A DNA stretch of 64,000 bases from Aspidiotus rigidus (GCA_035079385.1 JAVHKY010000036.1:868001-932000), one strand, 5' to 3'. Counted from the stretch's first letter, positions 1 through 12,597 are shown. Numbers and translations: made by a program. Notes: a model not told the origin generated them from the letters alone.

Positions 1-1009
1 TGATGTATCCGGTGTTAATATTTGTACGTTCTCTTAAGCGCTCACTCTTATTATGGTAATGAAATACGCATAATATCCCTATTGTAATATCACTTATTTA
101 CCTTGTACCAGTAGTATGAGGAACGGTGCTGTATAAAGTTACTAGAGAAACGAGCAAAGGTACGCCCGGTAGTACGATTGAAGATGCCTTATTTGAAATT
201 TAAATTCAAGCGGCTCGTACAGTTTAATGCCAACATGTGCCGAAATTTATCTGGAGACACGGGCGCGCGTTATTAACGTTTGAAAAGCGCAACTTTTCCA
301 ATCCATTATAACTCGAGCATATTAAAATGTTTGTGGGAAAGTGACACATATGTTACTGTATCAACTGAACTGTTAAAACTTTGAGAAAGCGTCGCTGGAA
401 ACTTTTTATTTAAAATATATAGGATACAAATTGTATGTATATTGTAGGTAGAGGTACGTACTCACTTACGAGGAGCAAACGAAAGAGCATACGAGGCTAA
501 AACGTAACATGCTCCAGTATTGTATAGGATAAACGACCGGTCCTGCGTTCCAGCATCGGGGTCCGAGAAATTGAAAGCTTATTATATCGTCGGTGTACAG
601 AAACCTTCCTCTTGTATTTTACTTTCACAACGGAAAACAAAACGAGATTAATCGATTTATAGCTAGATGAACGAGTAAAGTTAATGAGAGATTAAAAAGT
701 TTCCCGACTGCTGAAACGAAAACTAAAAAGCTTCATTCGTGTAGAAAACATAATTTTCATCAGAAAAAGATAAGTCTTTACTGCAATTTATCGTTTCGAG
801 GGTTTTTAGGTTTTGTTAATAAGTCCGAAAGCTTTTTTCCCGTGAATAGATTATAAATGTTCCTCATTCGTCTGAAAGTAGAAGATTTTGTGTACTCGGA
901 ATAATGATAGTTCCTCAAATTAGATTTACAAAAACGGGCCGAAGGGTGGCGTTTCAAATGAAATCACTCATGCCCGATGAAGCATGTTGATTCCAAACTG
1001 TTCCGTTAT
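1..1009. other. No gene recognised, AT-rich DNA
   Basis: All six frames are broken by frequent stops and I see no splice-supported exon, RNA gene or clear repeat. The stretch looks like ordinary AT-rich intergenic DNA. Confidence 0.6.
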
Positions 1010-1740
1010 TTTGTTCAGAGGTCGACTCATTGGATTCAGTTACGCCCAATGTCAACTGCTAATCGACACAATTAAATGACTGGATGTTGACTCAAAATCA
1101 AATTAATGATTATTTTGTTCCATATGGACTTACTGTCGACTTCAAAATTGGGTCGACTATACTGGTATCAGATTAATGATGACTAAAAGTCGATGTCAAT
1201 TTCAAGTCAATTGTACGTCACTCATCATCAGCAAAGGACTTTCAATCGACATTGAAAATGCGTAGGTGTGGCTTTACCCATTGATGAGCTGGTACCTATG
1301 GTGGTGCTGAACTGGTTTCTGCACACTCAGCGCTTGTTTTGACAAAGGTCTCCAACCTTCGTCAATACCCAGCCAGTAGACATATCTTGTTACAATATGC
1401 GAGATTTGACGAGGTTTTTGAATCGAGGTCAGAAAATTGATTCAACTATTGCTGATCTTGTCGAAGTGGCCCTCTTCATAATATTATGACTACCACACAT
1501 TCTGTCTGCTAGTAGTGAAGTCACCAAGCAGACAGAATGCTATAAGAGAATGACTCTATATTGACACAGGCTTGAGATTGATTTGAAGTCGACCAGAATA
1601 AATTTCCTGAGCACATTGTGTGAATCAAGATGGTGAAAGATTTGGAGAAGTTGATTCAAAATAGACTTGAAACCGATGCAACGTGAATAATGAGTCAAAA
1701 TGGAGTCAAATATTGGCCTCTCCATTTGTATGAAGATGGC
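1010..1740. repeat. GTCGAC/TTGATTT-rich dispersed repeat
   Basis: The block is dense in degenerate copies of a short theme (gtcgac, agtcgattt, tcaagtcaa) on both strands. Its right part, around 1500-1600, contains a segment (agacagaatgctataagaga) that recurs in diverged form near 4800-4850 and 45410-45450, next to the same gtcgac-rich sequence. This makes it a dispersed repeat family of unknown class. No coding capacity is visible. Confidence 0.55.
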
Positions 1741-2299
1741 ATTCTAGGAGCGCTAATGTTTGCTTCTTCTCAGGCACTTTGGAACACAAAAAAATTCATG
1801 ATATAAAAATTTTCTGCTTGGTATGAATTTATTCTCTCATGCTGCTATGATGAATTTATTAAACCTTCCAAATTTCCCCGCTTGTTGCGCTCCTTTGGCA
1901 TCTTCGTACAGAGTTTAACCTGATACTGAGACCAACGTACCACCGATTTCTACGTTATACCGGTATTCACGCAATTTTGACCAAGATTTTGAAAAAATTC
2001 GATCGGGTAGTTGAATGTTTTTAGAAAGTGATGTGTAAAGTTATTCTGATAGGCATCCTTATTCACATGAATGAGGAAATCAAAGTAGGTAACTTTTATT
2101 CTTATAAAAGGAGATTGATGTAGACCTCAAGATTTTTTGGTAGCTATTAAAAATCCCTCATTGTCCCAACATCTTTGAAAATGTTAATTGGCAGTTGTTA
2201 CGTTCAACAAAAAGTACTTATACTTAGTGAGCAGTCCGGTGGTGTAGCCAGGATTCAAGAAAGAGAGTGAAGCAGTTATCTTATTTTATTTCCATCACG

Positions 2300-2440
2300 A
2301 TCAAAGAATATTGGTTGTCATTACTGATACCAGTAGCTCTTACTGACACGAGTGGTCGTAGCTACCAGTGGCCTTTACTGATATTGGTAGCCGTTATTGA
2401 TATCGGTAGCTGATATTGTTATCAGAAGCCACTGCTAATC
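2300..2440. repeat. Short minisatellite, taGTGGCttTTACTGATA theme
   Basis: Roughly 25-35-bp imperfect repeats of the theme ttactgatac-cagtagct occur head to tail. Related degenerate units recur near 4130-4250 and 5160-5280, on both sides of the foldback element at 3321-4570, so this minisatellite belongs to the same composite repeat neighbourhood. Confidence 0.5.
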
Positions 2441-2450
2441 CTTGTAACAT

Positions 2451-3002
2451 CTAATACCAGTTTAAAGAAGTTTCAAAGACATAATATTTGAGTTCATAAA
2501 ACTCAGCACCCCTACGTCTTTTGATTTCGTCTTCATCAATTGGATCCAGGGGCTGGTGAATATTCCCACTGGTTTCTTGGTAGACACGGCTGCTGAGTTT
2601 TACGAACTCAGTCTTTGAAACTTCTTCAAACGCGTCTGGACAATTTAATGAATCAAGTCCACAATTTGTAATGGTATGATACATTGATGAACTTGACTTG
2701 AGTACTCAGAGGTTCTAAATCTTTTATCATTTGTTCTTTTTTTGGTACCTGCTTACTTTCCACCACTCTTTGAACTGGCGCTTGAGCTGCTCCACGTATG
2801 ACCGGAAGGATGACAGGGAATAATATGCTTTGATAAATTTCTCGTGTTCATTATTTTTGTTATTCCTGAGGGCTCGGTTGTGGAGCCGTACAATCCCATA
2901 TTTTGTTCAAAATTGATGTTTGTTAGTAGATTTCCTGGCAAAGGAGTCCATTTAGTGCCTTCCAATTTTCTATTCACCAACACCTCATTTGCTGTCACAT
3001 AT
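2451..3002 (-). pseudogene. Unidentified protein remnant, one frameshift
   Basis: Two - strand open stretches (2998-2753, then 2684-2451) run on from each other with a single frame change near 2750, giving about 180 codons in AT-rich DNA. The second half is hydrophilic, with an acidic-basic stretch (DPIDEDEIKRRRG). I do not recognise the family. Its place inside a repeat block suggests the coding part of a mobile element, but a decayed host gene is possible. A GT donor-like GTAAGC lies at the frame change, so an intron rather than a frameshift cannot be excluded. Confidence 0.3.
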
Positions 3003-3004
3003 CA

Positions 3005-3325
3005 GAAAATTTTGACGGGGAATCTGTTTTATGTTTTTTTTTTTTTTTTGAAAAATTTGCCGTCCGTCGTCCAACAAAAAACTTCTAAAAATTTCGACTC
3101 TCAAGCCATATATGATAGAGACTTGGAAAAATTTCTACTCTCGAGCTTTATAATCATGATAGGAGAGAGACTTGAAAAAAATTCGACTCTCGAGTCATAT
3201 ATGATAGGAGAGAGAAGTCCCTCTCCTATCATATATAGCCCGAGAGTCTCGAACTATATTATACTAGTCTTAAGGTCTAGGCCTTCTTTATACTGGCTTT
3301 ATACTAGGTCTAGGCTTCCTTGAAT
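3005..3325. repeat. CTCGAG/tatatatgatagga repeat family, copy 1
   Basis: The copy starts with the family head (gaatctgttttatg, T-run, tttgccgtccgtcgtccaac) and continues with repeated units containing tcgactctcgag, catatatgatagga and gacttggaaaaa. It ends with tactaggtctaggcttcctt. The same order is seen at 7855-8425 and in part at 19815, 39787 and 45775. There is no convincing protein; the open frame across it arises from the repeat. Confidence 0.6.
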
Positions 3326-4570
3326 AAAGAATCATTACCGCGCTCGGTCTCCACAATTTTTATAGGAGCCCCTACTACAGATGGACTCGGATTACGGGCC
3401 TGGTATAATCTACCCAGAACTGAAGTCGATTTTTAGTTCACATCAATCTAATACCATTACAGGAGTCAATGAGATCGATTTTGAGTCGACTTCCAAACAT
3501 GATGGGTCTTTCACGGTTGACTAACATTGGGGGGAATGAAAACAACTCCAAATCAATTTGACTCATAAAACAGGTTCCTGCGTTCCTCATTTAACTTCGT
3601 CAAGGAAGCCGTCGTTTTATTTTTCTGCTTGTCTCAAAGGATTTCATACAATTTCTCAATTCACCTTTGACTTCTTCGCTTTGATGCATCAAATTACCTA
3701 TAGCAATGAAATTAAGTCAAGACACTTAATATACGTCCGCGTCTATTCCAATTTCATTTTATTGATTCTCTTTTAGTTGTACATGTATAAGTTTTGGACC
3801 CACGAACTTTGTCTACAAGTTTGCAGTAGCGTAGGTTACACATCTGCACAAATAGAATGCCTGATATAGGTACTGTAAACTCAATACAGCTAGTGGGCAT
3901 ACTCACATTTCACGACGTGCAAATACAGCAGAAATTGGATACAACAAAGTCCATGGGCCTCAAAATGTCTATCGTTAGATCCAATTAATTTATTGTTAAA
4001 AGCGATAAAAATTAGGCTTTTCCTGTAGCAGCTGGGACTCGCTTTGGTCGTTGTAAACGGTAAATCGCTAAATAGGTATCGTATCCTATGTTGGCTTTTG
4101 CTGATAATCCAAAAGCAATTACAGATATTGCTTATAGTTCACCATAGCGCTGTTGGTATCTAACAGCTGTCACTGAACCTGCTGCAGTAGCTGATATCTT
4201 TGCAGCTGCAATGGATACCAGTGGCTATTACAGAAAATACTGCTCGATAAACCTAGCTGATTTCTAATTGACATCAAATTGATTCAAGATTGAGTCACTA
4301 TTTTGACCAGAAATCTATTTAAAGTCAATATTGTCGATTTGGAGTTGTTTTCATTCCGCCCAATGTTAGTCAACCGTGAAAGACCCATAATGTTTGGAAG
4401 TCGACTCAAAGTTGATCTCATTGACTCCTGTAATGGTATTAGATTGATGTCAACTAAAAATCGACTTCAGTTCTGGGTAGATTATACCAGGCCTGTAATC
4501 CGAGTCCATCTGTAGTAGGGGCTCCTATAAAAATTGTGGAGACCGAACGTAGTAATGATTCTTTGTTTCA
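3321..4570. mobile_element. Foldback DNA element with ~235-bp inverted arms
   Basis: The left arm (3321-3555) and right arm (4335-4570) are reverse complements of each other with scattered substitutions. Both carry aaagaatcattac at the outer end, then the stretch cctactacagatggactcgg, and an inner end tccaaatc. The ~780-bp centre has no transposase-like frame. The centre also contains (about 3930-4060) a diverged single copy of the arm of the palindromic element at 20316-20608. This fits a non-autonomous inverted-repeat or foldback element. I could not define a target-site duplication. Confidence 0.7.
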
Positions 4571-5290
4571 TTAGGAATTTATTTTTGACTAGGGGGGACT
4601 AGAAACACATCTAGGGGGACTCAGTTCCTCTGTTCCCTTGATGCCGGGCCTATGTCATTCATTGGCAAAATATTTGCAGTTGAGGTTAAAATTGCCTCAA
4701 TTCGACCATTAGGCAACTGCACTGGTCAAAGCATGATTGAGAATCTCAATGATCCGCTTATAATTATGACTAAGCACTCGATCTGCAAGTAGCGAAGTCA
4801 CTGAATAGACAGAAAGCTACAAGAGAGTGACCGGACCTCGACTCCAGATCAACGTCAACTTTCAAATCGATGCAACAGAGCAGTTGATTTCAGGTTGACA
4901 AAAAATTTGATGAAGTCGATTCAACATTGACTCAACATTATTGACAAGATGACTTGATTGGTACGTTTATATATTATGGTCAATTTTGACAATTATATCG
5001 ACTAAATTCTAACCAAGACTTTGAAAGACGAAAATTCTTGAGTCGATTTTGTGTTGATATGGCGTCAACCAAAAATCGACGTCAAATTGACAGTTAACAT
5101 GCTTCATCGAAATAACTAGCGATGCTATTAAGTGCCGGTACTTGTAGCAAGGCGCAATGTTTTAGATTTGTAGCCATAGTCTGCAGATTCAATCGGCTTT
5201 TACTGGTACTCTGATGGTAATTGCAGTTATTGGCAGCCATATAGGTAGCTGTTACTGACACAAGAAGTCATTGCTGGAACTGGAAACTGT
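4571..5290. repeat. GTCGAC-rich repeat and minisatellite units
   Basis: Same sequence family as 1010-1740: gtcgatt and tcaaatcgatg themes, with a diverged copy of the agacagaatgctataagaga segment near 4800-4850. Minisatellite-like tagctgttactgacac units follow near 5160-5280. No gene is visible. Confidence 0.5.
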
Positions 5291-7318
5291 CAATGGTGTA
5301 TTTACCAGTGGGCAATCCTGGCAATTGCCCAGGGCGGCAAAATTTTTGGGGTGGCAAATTTTCAGGACAACAAATAAAAAATATAAAAAAAGCACCAATT
5401 GAGACGTTAGACTTAGAGTATAGCGTATGAAGGTTCAGGCCGGGTGGGAATTTTCGAGGGAGGAAATTCTGGTTCATAATTGGATATTATGAGAATAATT
5501 ATAGAAGTTGAGTATTTCGCTGATTTTGGATATGGTATCTGATAGAACTAGTTTTGAACGACGAGAGGTTGAAAGGAAGTAGTATACAAAGGGAATCTGT
5601 TGACTTTCTCATATTATGAATCCACGTGGTGGAACTGAAAATAAAATAATTACGGATACCTAGCTATTAAGCTACTTCATCGTAATATCACTCATCAAAA
5701 GTAAATTCGACGAGTCCATTCGTTTCCATAGTCATAATATTATGCCAGCCTATTAATTCTCGAGAAAAAAAATTCTCATTATTTCTGGAAAAACAACACA
5801 GCTGGATATCATTCATCTTCTTTCTATATCCGAAATAAACGAAGCGAATTTATTGATGGATGAAAACAGAAGGAGAAAAAAAAATACGATGTAATCCGCT
5901 AATAAAAAAATGAAACGAAACAGACTGCGCGGAATGATAATTAAAAAATTTTCGTCTATATTTTTTCTCATCTCCTTGTAACACCTTAAAATTTATTAAT
6001 TTCGTTCTTAAATTAATTTAGCGCATTAATTTCTCTAATGATAAAGCGTTTGTTCAGTTTTAATTATCCGAGGAACAAAACTCCCTGGCCGTGTTATCAA
6101 AAGCTTTACGCTCGGCGTTTCATAATAATGAGAATTACTATTTTAGGCTTGACAACTTTTTCTTAGATTAATGATTTAATTTTCATCTCTTCTTGTTCCA
6201 ACCCGCGCCAAACTAATCTTTACTTTTTTTCCCTCCGATATTTTTTTCTTTTCTCCTTCAAACTCCTCTTAGTTCCAGTTGGCAGTTGTTGAGAAAACTG
6301 TCTTTTATTAATCCAAAACGTCTACGTTTCATAATCTTGTAATTCATTTCATGTAGGTCGTATAGAAATTGATAATCCGAGGGTATCCCTGTAGGACGAA
6401 AGTTTTCTCTTCAAAATTTCTTCAAATCATCGAATGGGTTTCGTAGAAGTTTTGCCGTTCTATTCACTTCGCTCGCATCTGTCAGGAAAAGAAAGTAGAT
6501 TACAATATTTTTCGCGTGCTCATGAAATTTAGTATGACTGAGTGCTGCGTACTCGAGGTAGAAAAGAAATTTTACACCTTTATGCCATCCATTCTGTTGT
6601 TGTTCGTGGAAGAAACGGTCGAGATGTTTCTTCTGCTTTTCCTTGTTTGCAGTTTTTTAGCATTCGAGTGACATGTGTCAAAAGAAGAAATGTTAGTGTT
6701 TCAAGATTATACTGAAAACTAACGTACTGAGAACCCGTAGGCCTATATACGTATAATGTAATATTTTAAAACAGAAATAGAACATCACTTCGAGCTTTCC
6801 TCTTTTTTATTATGACAATAGCGTGAAATGTGTCAGAAATAAGAGAAAGGAAAAACACTCCGTATGTGTTTTGAAACGTTCACATGGACTATTATCATTA
6901 TCCAGTACAAGACTTGACAAATTGATAAAATTTTAGTACTATTGTTACGATATCATGGTGTATACCAGTCGACGACGACTGTATCGAGAACGTGAAGTGA
7001 CCGTGGGAAGCTGTAAAAATAAGAAGAAAAAATCACAATGTCGCAAACGTGCCCGTCATTTAAGAAAGAACCCTGGCTTTGACTTCCCTCGTTTTTATTG
7101 TGGTTTCGTTTTCATTATTTTTTACTGTTCAAACTTACGAGTGTTGTGTAGGCTATATTATTGCTTTTATATCCTGCCTATTAAAAGTTTTCGAAGAACG
7201 AATAAAAGTAATAGGACAAATTCTCACCACTTTTTACTGTCTCTGCTGTGTGATTTATCAAGGAATAAGTATAGCTAAACTTCTAATCAGTAATTCTACC
7301 AAAAACTCGTTTGACAAA
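5291..7318. other. No gene recognised
   Basis: AT-rich stretch with homopolymer runs and no exon that combines coding frame, splice sites and a recognisable protein. The longest open frames (107 aa at 6955-7278 and an overlapping 82 aa) are low-complexity, basic or hydrophobic, and look like chance. Confidence 0.5.
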
Positions 7319-8430
7319 TTATTTTGACGAAAGTATTTTACGAACGACATTTGTGGGGCCATGTCCCAGAGACTTTGAAGAGCTAGTATTTGGTTGTGGG
7401 ACGCTAACAGTACGAATTTGTACGGAAGGATAATAATTTAGTGTTTGAGCGCAAGTTTTTCTGAGGGATTGTTTCTCAACCGAGAGTCCTGTCCCGAATT
7501 CCCCTCCTATCACATAAATCTTGGAGCCTGAAGTTTTTCCAAGCCCCGGAAATGATAACGTGATAACTTGAAAGCGCTGCAATTTCAAGGATGCCGTCGT
7601 CTTTCCATGTCCCCCTCCTATCATATATAGCTCGGAGGACTCTGTAACGTCATCGTCCGCGAGCTTGAGCGCGCCATGTGTCGTCCGGCGAAAAACTTGG
7701 AAAACTTTTGACTCATATTGTATATAGCTTCGAGCATTAAATTTTTCCAAACTTGAAAAATTTTTAAATTCTATTGTATATGGCTTGGAGGATGAAATTT
7801 CAAGTCCCCCCCCCCCCCCCCTTCTATTATCATATAGCTCGAGAATGAAAACTTTTCAACAGGGAACCAGTTTTATGTTTTTTTTTTTTTTTTTTTGAGA
7901 TTGGCCGTGCGCCGTTCGCCTTCCGGCAAAAAACTGGGAAAAATTTCGACTTCTACCCTATATAGCTTGGAGGATAAAATTTTTCCAAGTCCCCCTCCAA
8001 TCATACATAGCTCGGGGGTCGGAATTTTTCAAAGTCCCCTCATATATATGGCTAGAGGGTCGAAATTTTAGCTCGAGAGTCGAAATTTTAACAAGGAACC
8101 TGTTTTATGGGGGTTTTTTTGAGAAATTTGCCGTCCGCCGTCCAACAAAAAACTTATAAAAATGTCGACTCTCGAGCCATAAATGATAGGAGGGGGACTT
8201 GGAAAAAATTTCGACTATCGAGCTATATATGGTAGGAGGGGGACTTAGGAAACTTTCGACTCTCGAGCCATATATGATAGGAATTTTTTCAAGTCCCCCT
8301 CCTATCATATATAACTCGAGATTCGAGAAAAGTTTAAACTCTCAAACTATGTTATACTAGGCCAATAGTAGGTCTGTGCCTTCTTTGTAGTAACTTTATA
8401 CCAGATCTAGGCTTCCTTGAATTCTCAATA
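7319..8430. repeat. CTCGAG/tatatatgatagga repeat array, copy 2 (largest)
   Basis: At least three head segments (near 7860, 8095 and, more degenerate, 7680) are each followed by ~50-60-bp units holding a CTCGAG core, a tatatatgatagga(ggggg)acttgg core and aaaatttcgact in both orientations. A C-run lies at about 7806-7820 and T-runs near 7877. The copy ends with the tactagg/ctaggcttcctt tail at 8345-8425. The 143-aa - strand frame here is a repeat translation, not a gene. Confidence 0.6.
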
Positions 8431-8967
8431 TCAAATCCCACATGACTCAACGAGGGTATGAGAGGTTTCTTTAGGTTTGGAGAAAAACTTGTTGTTCAAA
8501 TTACGGCTGCAGAAGGCAATCTTTGCCTTACCGTTCAATTTACTTGGATTTTTCATAGACTATGTATATGTGTATAATGAAAACGAACGATTCTCGCGGA
8601 CCAAGGTGGTGAGGAACAATGTTCAATCTTTATTCGGAAAAAAGCATGAACAAAAATCAAATTTTAAAAGCTTGAAAAATTACGTACCAGCTGGTACTGC
8701 TATTTGAAAATTTACAACAACCGTCTTACTTGTATGTACTGAGTTCTACTATTTTATGTATTTCACTTGTTTTTGACACTTTTATTAGTTGAAGAAAACA
8801 ATAAAGCGTACCTTATCAAAGGTGACAGAAAATTTCGTACGGCATCGGCCCACGTAACACTCGACAACTGTAATTGCATGGAGTAGCGTTGGCACACAGT
8901 ATTGTAATCTATCAAGCCTATAACTCAAGAAGCTAACAAAACGTCAATTATTTGTCAACTAGTAATC
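8431..8967. other. Upstream region of the secreted-protein gene
   Basis: Non-coding, with no clear TATA box or initiator that I can defend. It separates the repeat array from the start codon at 8968. Confidence 0.4.
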
Positions 8968-10848
8968 ATGTTTCTGATGGGTGGAAAAGTGATTTTCCTC
9001 TTCTCCAGTCTTGCACTAGTAATGTACATCGACCCAACAAGAGGTCAATCACCAACCAATATCTTTACGGCAACGGGTATGTACGAATGAATTTCTTTTG
9101 TTTCTGTTGATCTTTGAATGGAGGCAAATGGAGGGCGAGCAACCGTGAAAATCTACGTCTCCGCAAAGAAATTAATTTGTCTAAAATATTAATGCACCAG
9201 TTAGAAGTTTGAAGTTTGTAAGACATACCTTTGCGAGCGGTGAACGTTTCTTCGCTCTTATGGAAAGCCACAAAAATTACGGAGACGCGATGAATGTTTG
9301 CACGGGATCTATGAGGAGCGACTTCTTACAGAAAGACGCTAAACAGGGATTTCCACCAGAGAAGTCGAGTGGTTTTCTAACTACAAGATTGACTACCGGG
9401 AGAATCCGCGTGAGTCAATTTGAAGTACAGGGGAGCTGAAGAAGATGATAGAGAAAAAAACTTTTGAATTGCACAAACGGAAGAGACCAAGCCGAGAGAC
9501 GATTACTAAGGTGCAGATCTACGAGGGCTTTCTCAGAAAAAGCCTCAAGATGAGCAAGCTAGCAATAGGTAGAGCGGCGGCATCACCATCAAAGAAAATG
9601 GAACGGCTCTGTCTGTTTGTAAACAGCTTCCACATATGTTTTCTCAATCTAGTGTTCTTATAACTTTCACTCAAGTCAGACGCTAAACTTGCATGGAATT
9701 TCTGATTCAACTTGTTTGTCCTGTATTCAAGCAGAATGTGTAGAACACCTAACGTTAGAGTACCTTCGTATATATCAATCTTTTCTTTCAAGTTGTATGT
9801 ACAATCAAGAAACTTTTCAGTGCGACAAAATGGATTTTTTAAAGCCCTCAATATGCTGAGAGTTATAAGGTGACCAATACCAAGAACTTTTGGTATTCGA
9901 AGCAACACCAACTTAATGATTCATCGAGGCAATTGGGCTGCTACGTCTACTTAGGGCAGACGAAATTTCTTCAGATCGTCCTTCCAGTAGATTCATCATT
10001 AGTTTATTCTCCCTAGTAAGATCTTGAAGTAGCTTCAAAAAGAAATTCATCAAATTCAAACATCCTTTTCTACGTCGATGATGGACTTTTGAATGGATGC
10101 AGGCAGTATAAGAAAAAAATGAAAAATACACATAAGTACACCTCAGCTGTGACGCAATAATTTAAAGGAATATTTATAAATCAAGATGACTGTCTAAAAG
10201 GAGTTCAGAATCTGTATAGGACAAAAACTGATATTGGTAGTACTTCTTGCGGTTACCCAATTTTCGGTTTTCTTACATTGTTATTAATACTGACCTCAAA
10301 ACTTGTGTTATCACAATGTATAAATGCCATACTTCATCCAACTTCTTATCTTCAATGATTAAAGTTCCTTATTTTACTTTTCATTGTTCAATTTAGCTCG
10401 ATTTTGCCTCAACAGCACCAAATCGTGTTTGACATTGAGATTCTGTAATGTGATATTGACAGCACCTGGTGATGTATGTATCTTCTATCAAATCTTTTAA
10501 CACTGTCTCATGGTAAGAACATTATAATATCATTTTCTGCAGACTAGTTCATCAAGTGTTCCGAGAGATGTTTGCATAGGAGGTTGGTAAGCTGACATTA
10601 AATTACAGTATTAAGTATACTGATAGAAAGAAGATATGAGATACCATTAATTTTCCACAGGAAACGCAACAGTGGCTATAGATTTTACTTCAACTGTACC
10701 TACTTTGGATATTGCATTTGACAATTTCAATTCAACCACCATACCGGATTCAGAAACTGGATGTATGTGCTCCGCTTGTTCTTGCCTGAATAATACTCCT
10801 ACTAATGTCATTACCAATCCTAAAATAATTAGAGGAACAGGTAGATAG
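8968..10848 (+). CDS. Secreted small Cys-cluster protein, short form
   Basis: Exons 8968-9076 and 10661-10848 give 98 aa; the intron has donor GTATGT and acceptor CCACAG and is phase 1. Exon 1 encodes a clear signal peptide: a short polar start with Lys7, a hydrophobic core VIFLFSSLALVMYI, then a polar TRGQSP stretch where cleavage is plausible. Exon 2 encodes a ~34-residue Asp/Thr/Ser-rich segment, a Cys cluster CMCSACSC, then an Asn/Thr tail and TAG. Three N-glycosylation sequons (NAT, NST, NNT) are visible. An AATAAA follows the stop by 24 bases. Exon 2 also contains a strong GTATGT donor at 10763, just before the Cys cluster and in phase 1, so it could instead serve as a cassette exon joined to 12598. 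I do not recognise the family and propose no function beyond secretion. Confidence 0.5.
9519..10131 (-). other. Two adjoining - strand open frames in the intron
   Basis: A 72-aa frame (10131-9913) and a 130-aa frame (9911-9519) lie end to end on the - strand inside the intron of the secreted-protein gene. The length is above chance for this base composition, but no motif, splice pattern or family is recognisable. It may be a decayed insertion. Confidence 0.2.
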
Positions 10849-10871
10849 ACTGCACAACTTTGAGTGCTGGC

Positions 10872-10877
10872 AATAAA
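10872..10877 (+). terminator. Poly(A) signal AATAAA of the short form
   Basis: Canonical hexamer 24 bases after the TAG at 10846-10848. It supports the reading in which exon 2 is a terminal exon. Confidence 0.4.
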
Positions 10878-10879
10878 TA

Positions 10880-12590
10880 AGATGGACTCCTCGTGAGTAC
10901 GTGAGCAGTTCAGATTAGGTGAAGCAGGATACACTCACGTAACACAGTATAAATTTATTCTCAGTCAACCCAAATAAAATAAAAGAAAGAAATGAAAATA
11001 GGGTTAAAATTTTGAGGTCAACGGAAAGTCAAATATAACATTAAAATGAACGAAAATATAAGGTAAAAAATAATAACAATTAATAAAAAGGAAAATGTAG
11101 AAATTTGGTAACGCGAGAGAGTGTCTAAAATTTTTAAAACGGTTTAATGTGTGGTAATGCGAAAAAATTATAATTATGTGATAAAAATAATTGAAAAAGT
11201 TTCACTTTGTTTGGGGAATAAAAATAGCCACGTCTGCATTATACTTAATTTCTCCTTCTTTTTTCAATATAAAAACTGAATTAATGAGTAGAGCCATGAA
11301 TACATCATTTGGTGGTGTAAAGATCCCCAAACTTTCCAGGCTACTTTTTATTTCTCCACACAATTTAAGGTTTGAGGACAAGTCCTTAAACACTCTTGCG
11401 ATAGCACCACAGAAGTAAATAGTTCATTTCGTTCACATCTTGAAGTTCATATATATGAATTTTTCGGCATCGAACAAGCCAGCCGGGTCTTTTATTCTTA
11501 TTTTATTAAATGAATTACTTAAGTTGAAAATGATTTTACGGACTAGAGGGTCACTGTCGTTGCAATACATTATCCATAACCATCTTTGACGTCGCAAAAA
11601 AATTCGTTCCTCTTTTTCCTGTTTCAATATCTGGATTTGAACAGCCGAAAGATCGCATGGTTGATGAGGGTGCACTTATCCGCAAATTTTACAAACTACT
11701 ACATTTTGTGTACTGAATCTGCCTTCCAAATTGAAGACTGCGGAACGTACCGGAATGTGTTCTCCTTTTCTAATAAAGTCACTTCGTTTCTCAGACCACG
11801 TCTTTGGTCGCAAATTTATCGTAAAATTCCTTTTTTTTTTTTTTGCTAATATTTTTGGGCGCAGCATTCCATGTTTTTTCTGATTTGGGATCGATTAACA
11901 GGTTTAATTCATTCTAAACTTCTTCTTTCAATTTGTTTGAATCAACGCAAGGTGAAATACTACGCTTGTTGTTCGTACTTGCGGCTTCATTTTTAACCAT
12001 CACGATATAATTTTGATTTACTTGATGCCTGACTCAGCTTAATAATGAACGTGAACAAGATCGGATGGAAAAACAACGAAACGACATAACGGGTGTTACG
12101 CGAGTGTATCCTGATTCACCTAATATACTGGGAATAAGTTATTCTCCTCATATTATTATACAAATATATTTTTGTAGCAGGGACATGTGCACTTTTAGCA
12201 CCTTCAGACAGTTGTACCTTGGTGAAATTGTGTGATCTATCAAACTCAGTTTTTGGCGTGAGTACGCATCCTCTGTACTTTTATCTCTTTTATTGATTGT
12301 ATTTTGTCGCGAGCAATTTATTCTTTGGGAAATAATAATATTTGTATTTGCAGGCCAGCACTGATATGATAGATTTTCCTGAAGTGTGCATCTCAAACGG
12401 TACATTTTGGAGCTAGTTTTTATCATGAAGAACATTACAGGAAGTTTGACAAAATTTTGATCCATCTAAATTTTGACGATGAACGCTAAAAGGCCTCATA
12501 CAATCAAATTAATGAATTTTGGAAAAACTCTACTTCATTGAGAATTTAAGAGAGTATGATTTTATAGGTTCTATGAATAAATTAAAATTT
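10880..12590. other. Intron/intergenic DNA, no further gene recognised
   Basis: Several 60-105-aa open frames on both strands overlap each other and lack splice sites or motifs. I looked for a second signal-peptide exon ahead of 12598 and found none that I can support. Confidence 0.4.
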
Positions 12591-12597
12591 TTTGTAG

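Noticed and set aside
6955..7278. 107-aa + strand frame
   Set aside because: Basic/aromatic low-complexity sequence without motif, overlapped by another frame; no splice support.
7319..7750. 143-aa - strand open frame with GGGHGKTT-like text
   Set aside because: It is a translation of the CTCGAG/tatatatgatagga repeat; the P-loop look is accidental.
10647..10934. 95-aa - strand open frame
   Set aside because: It is the shadow of the + strand exon 10661-10848, which has signal-peptide and splice support.
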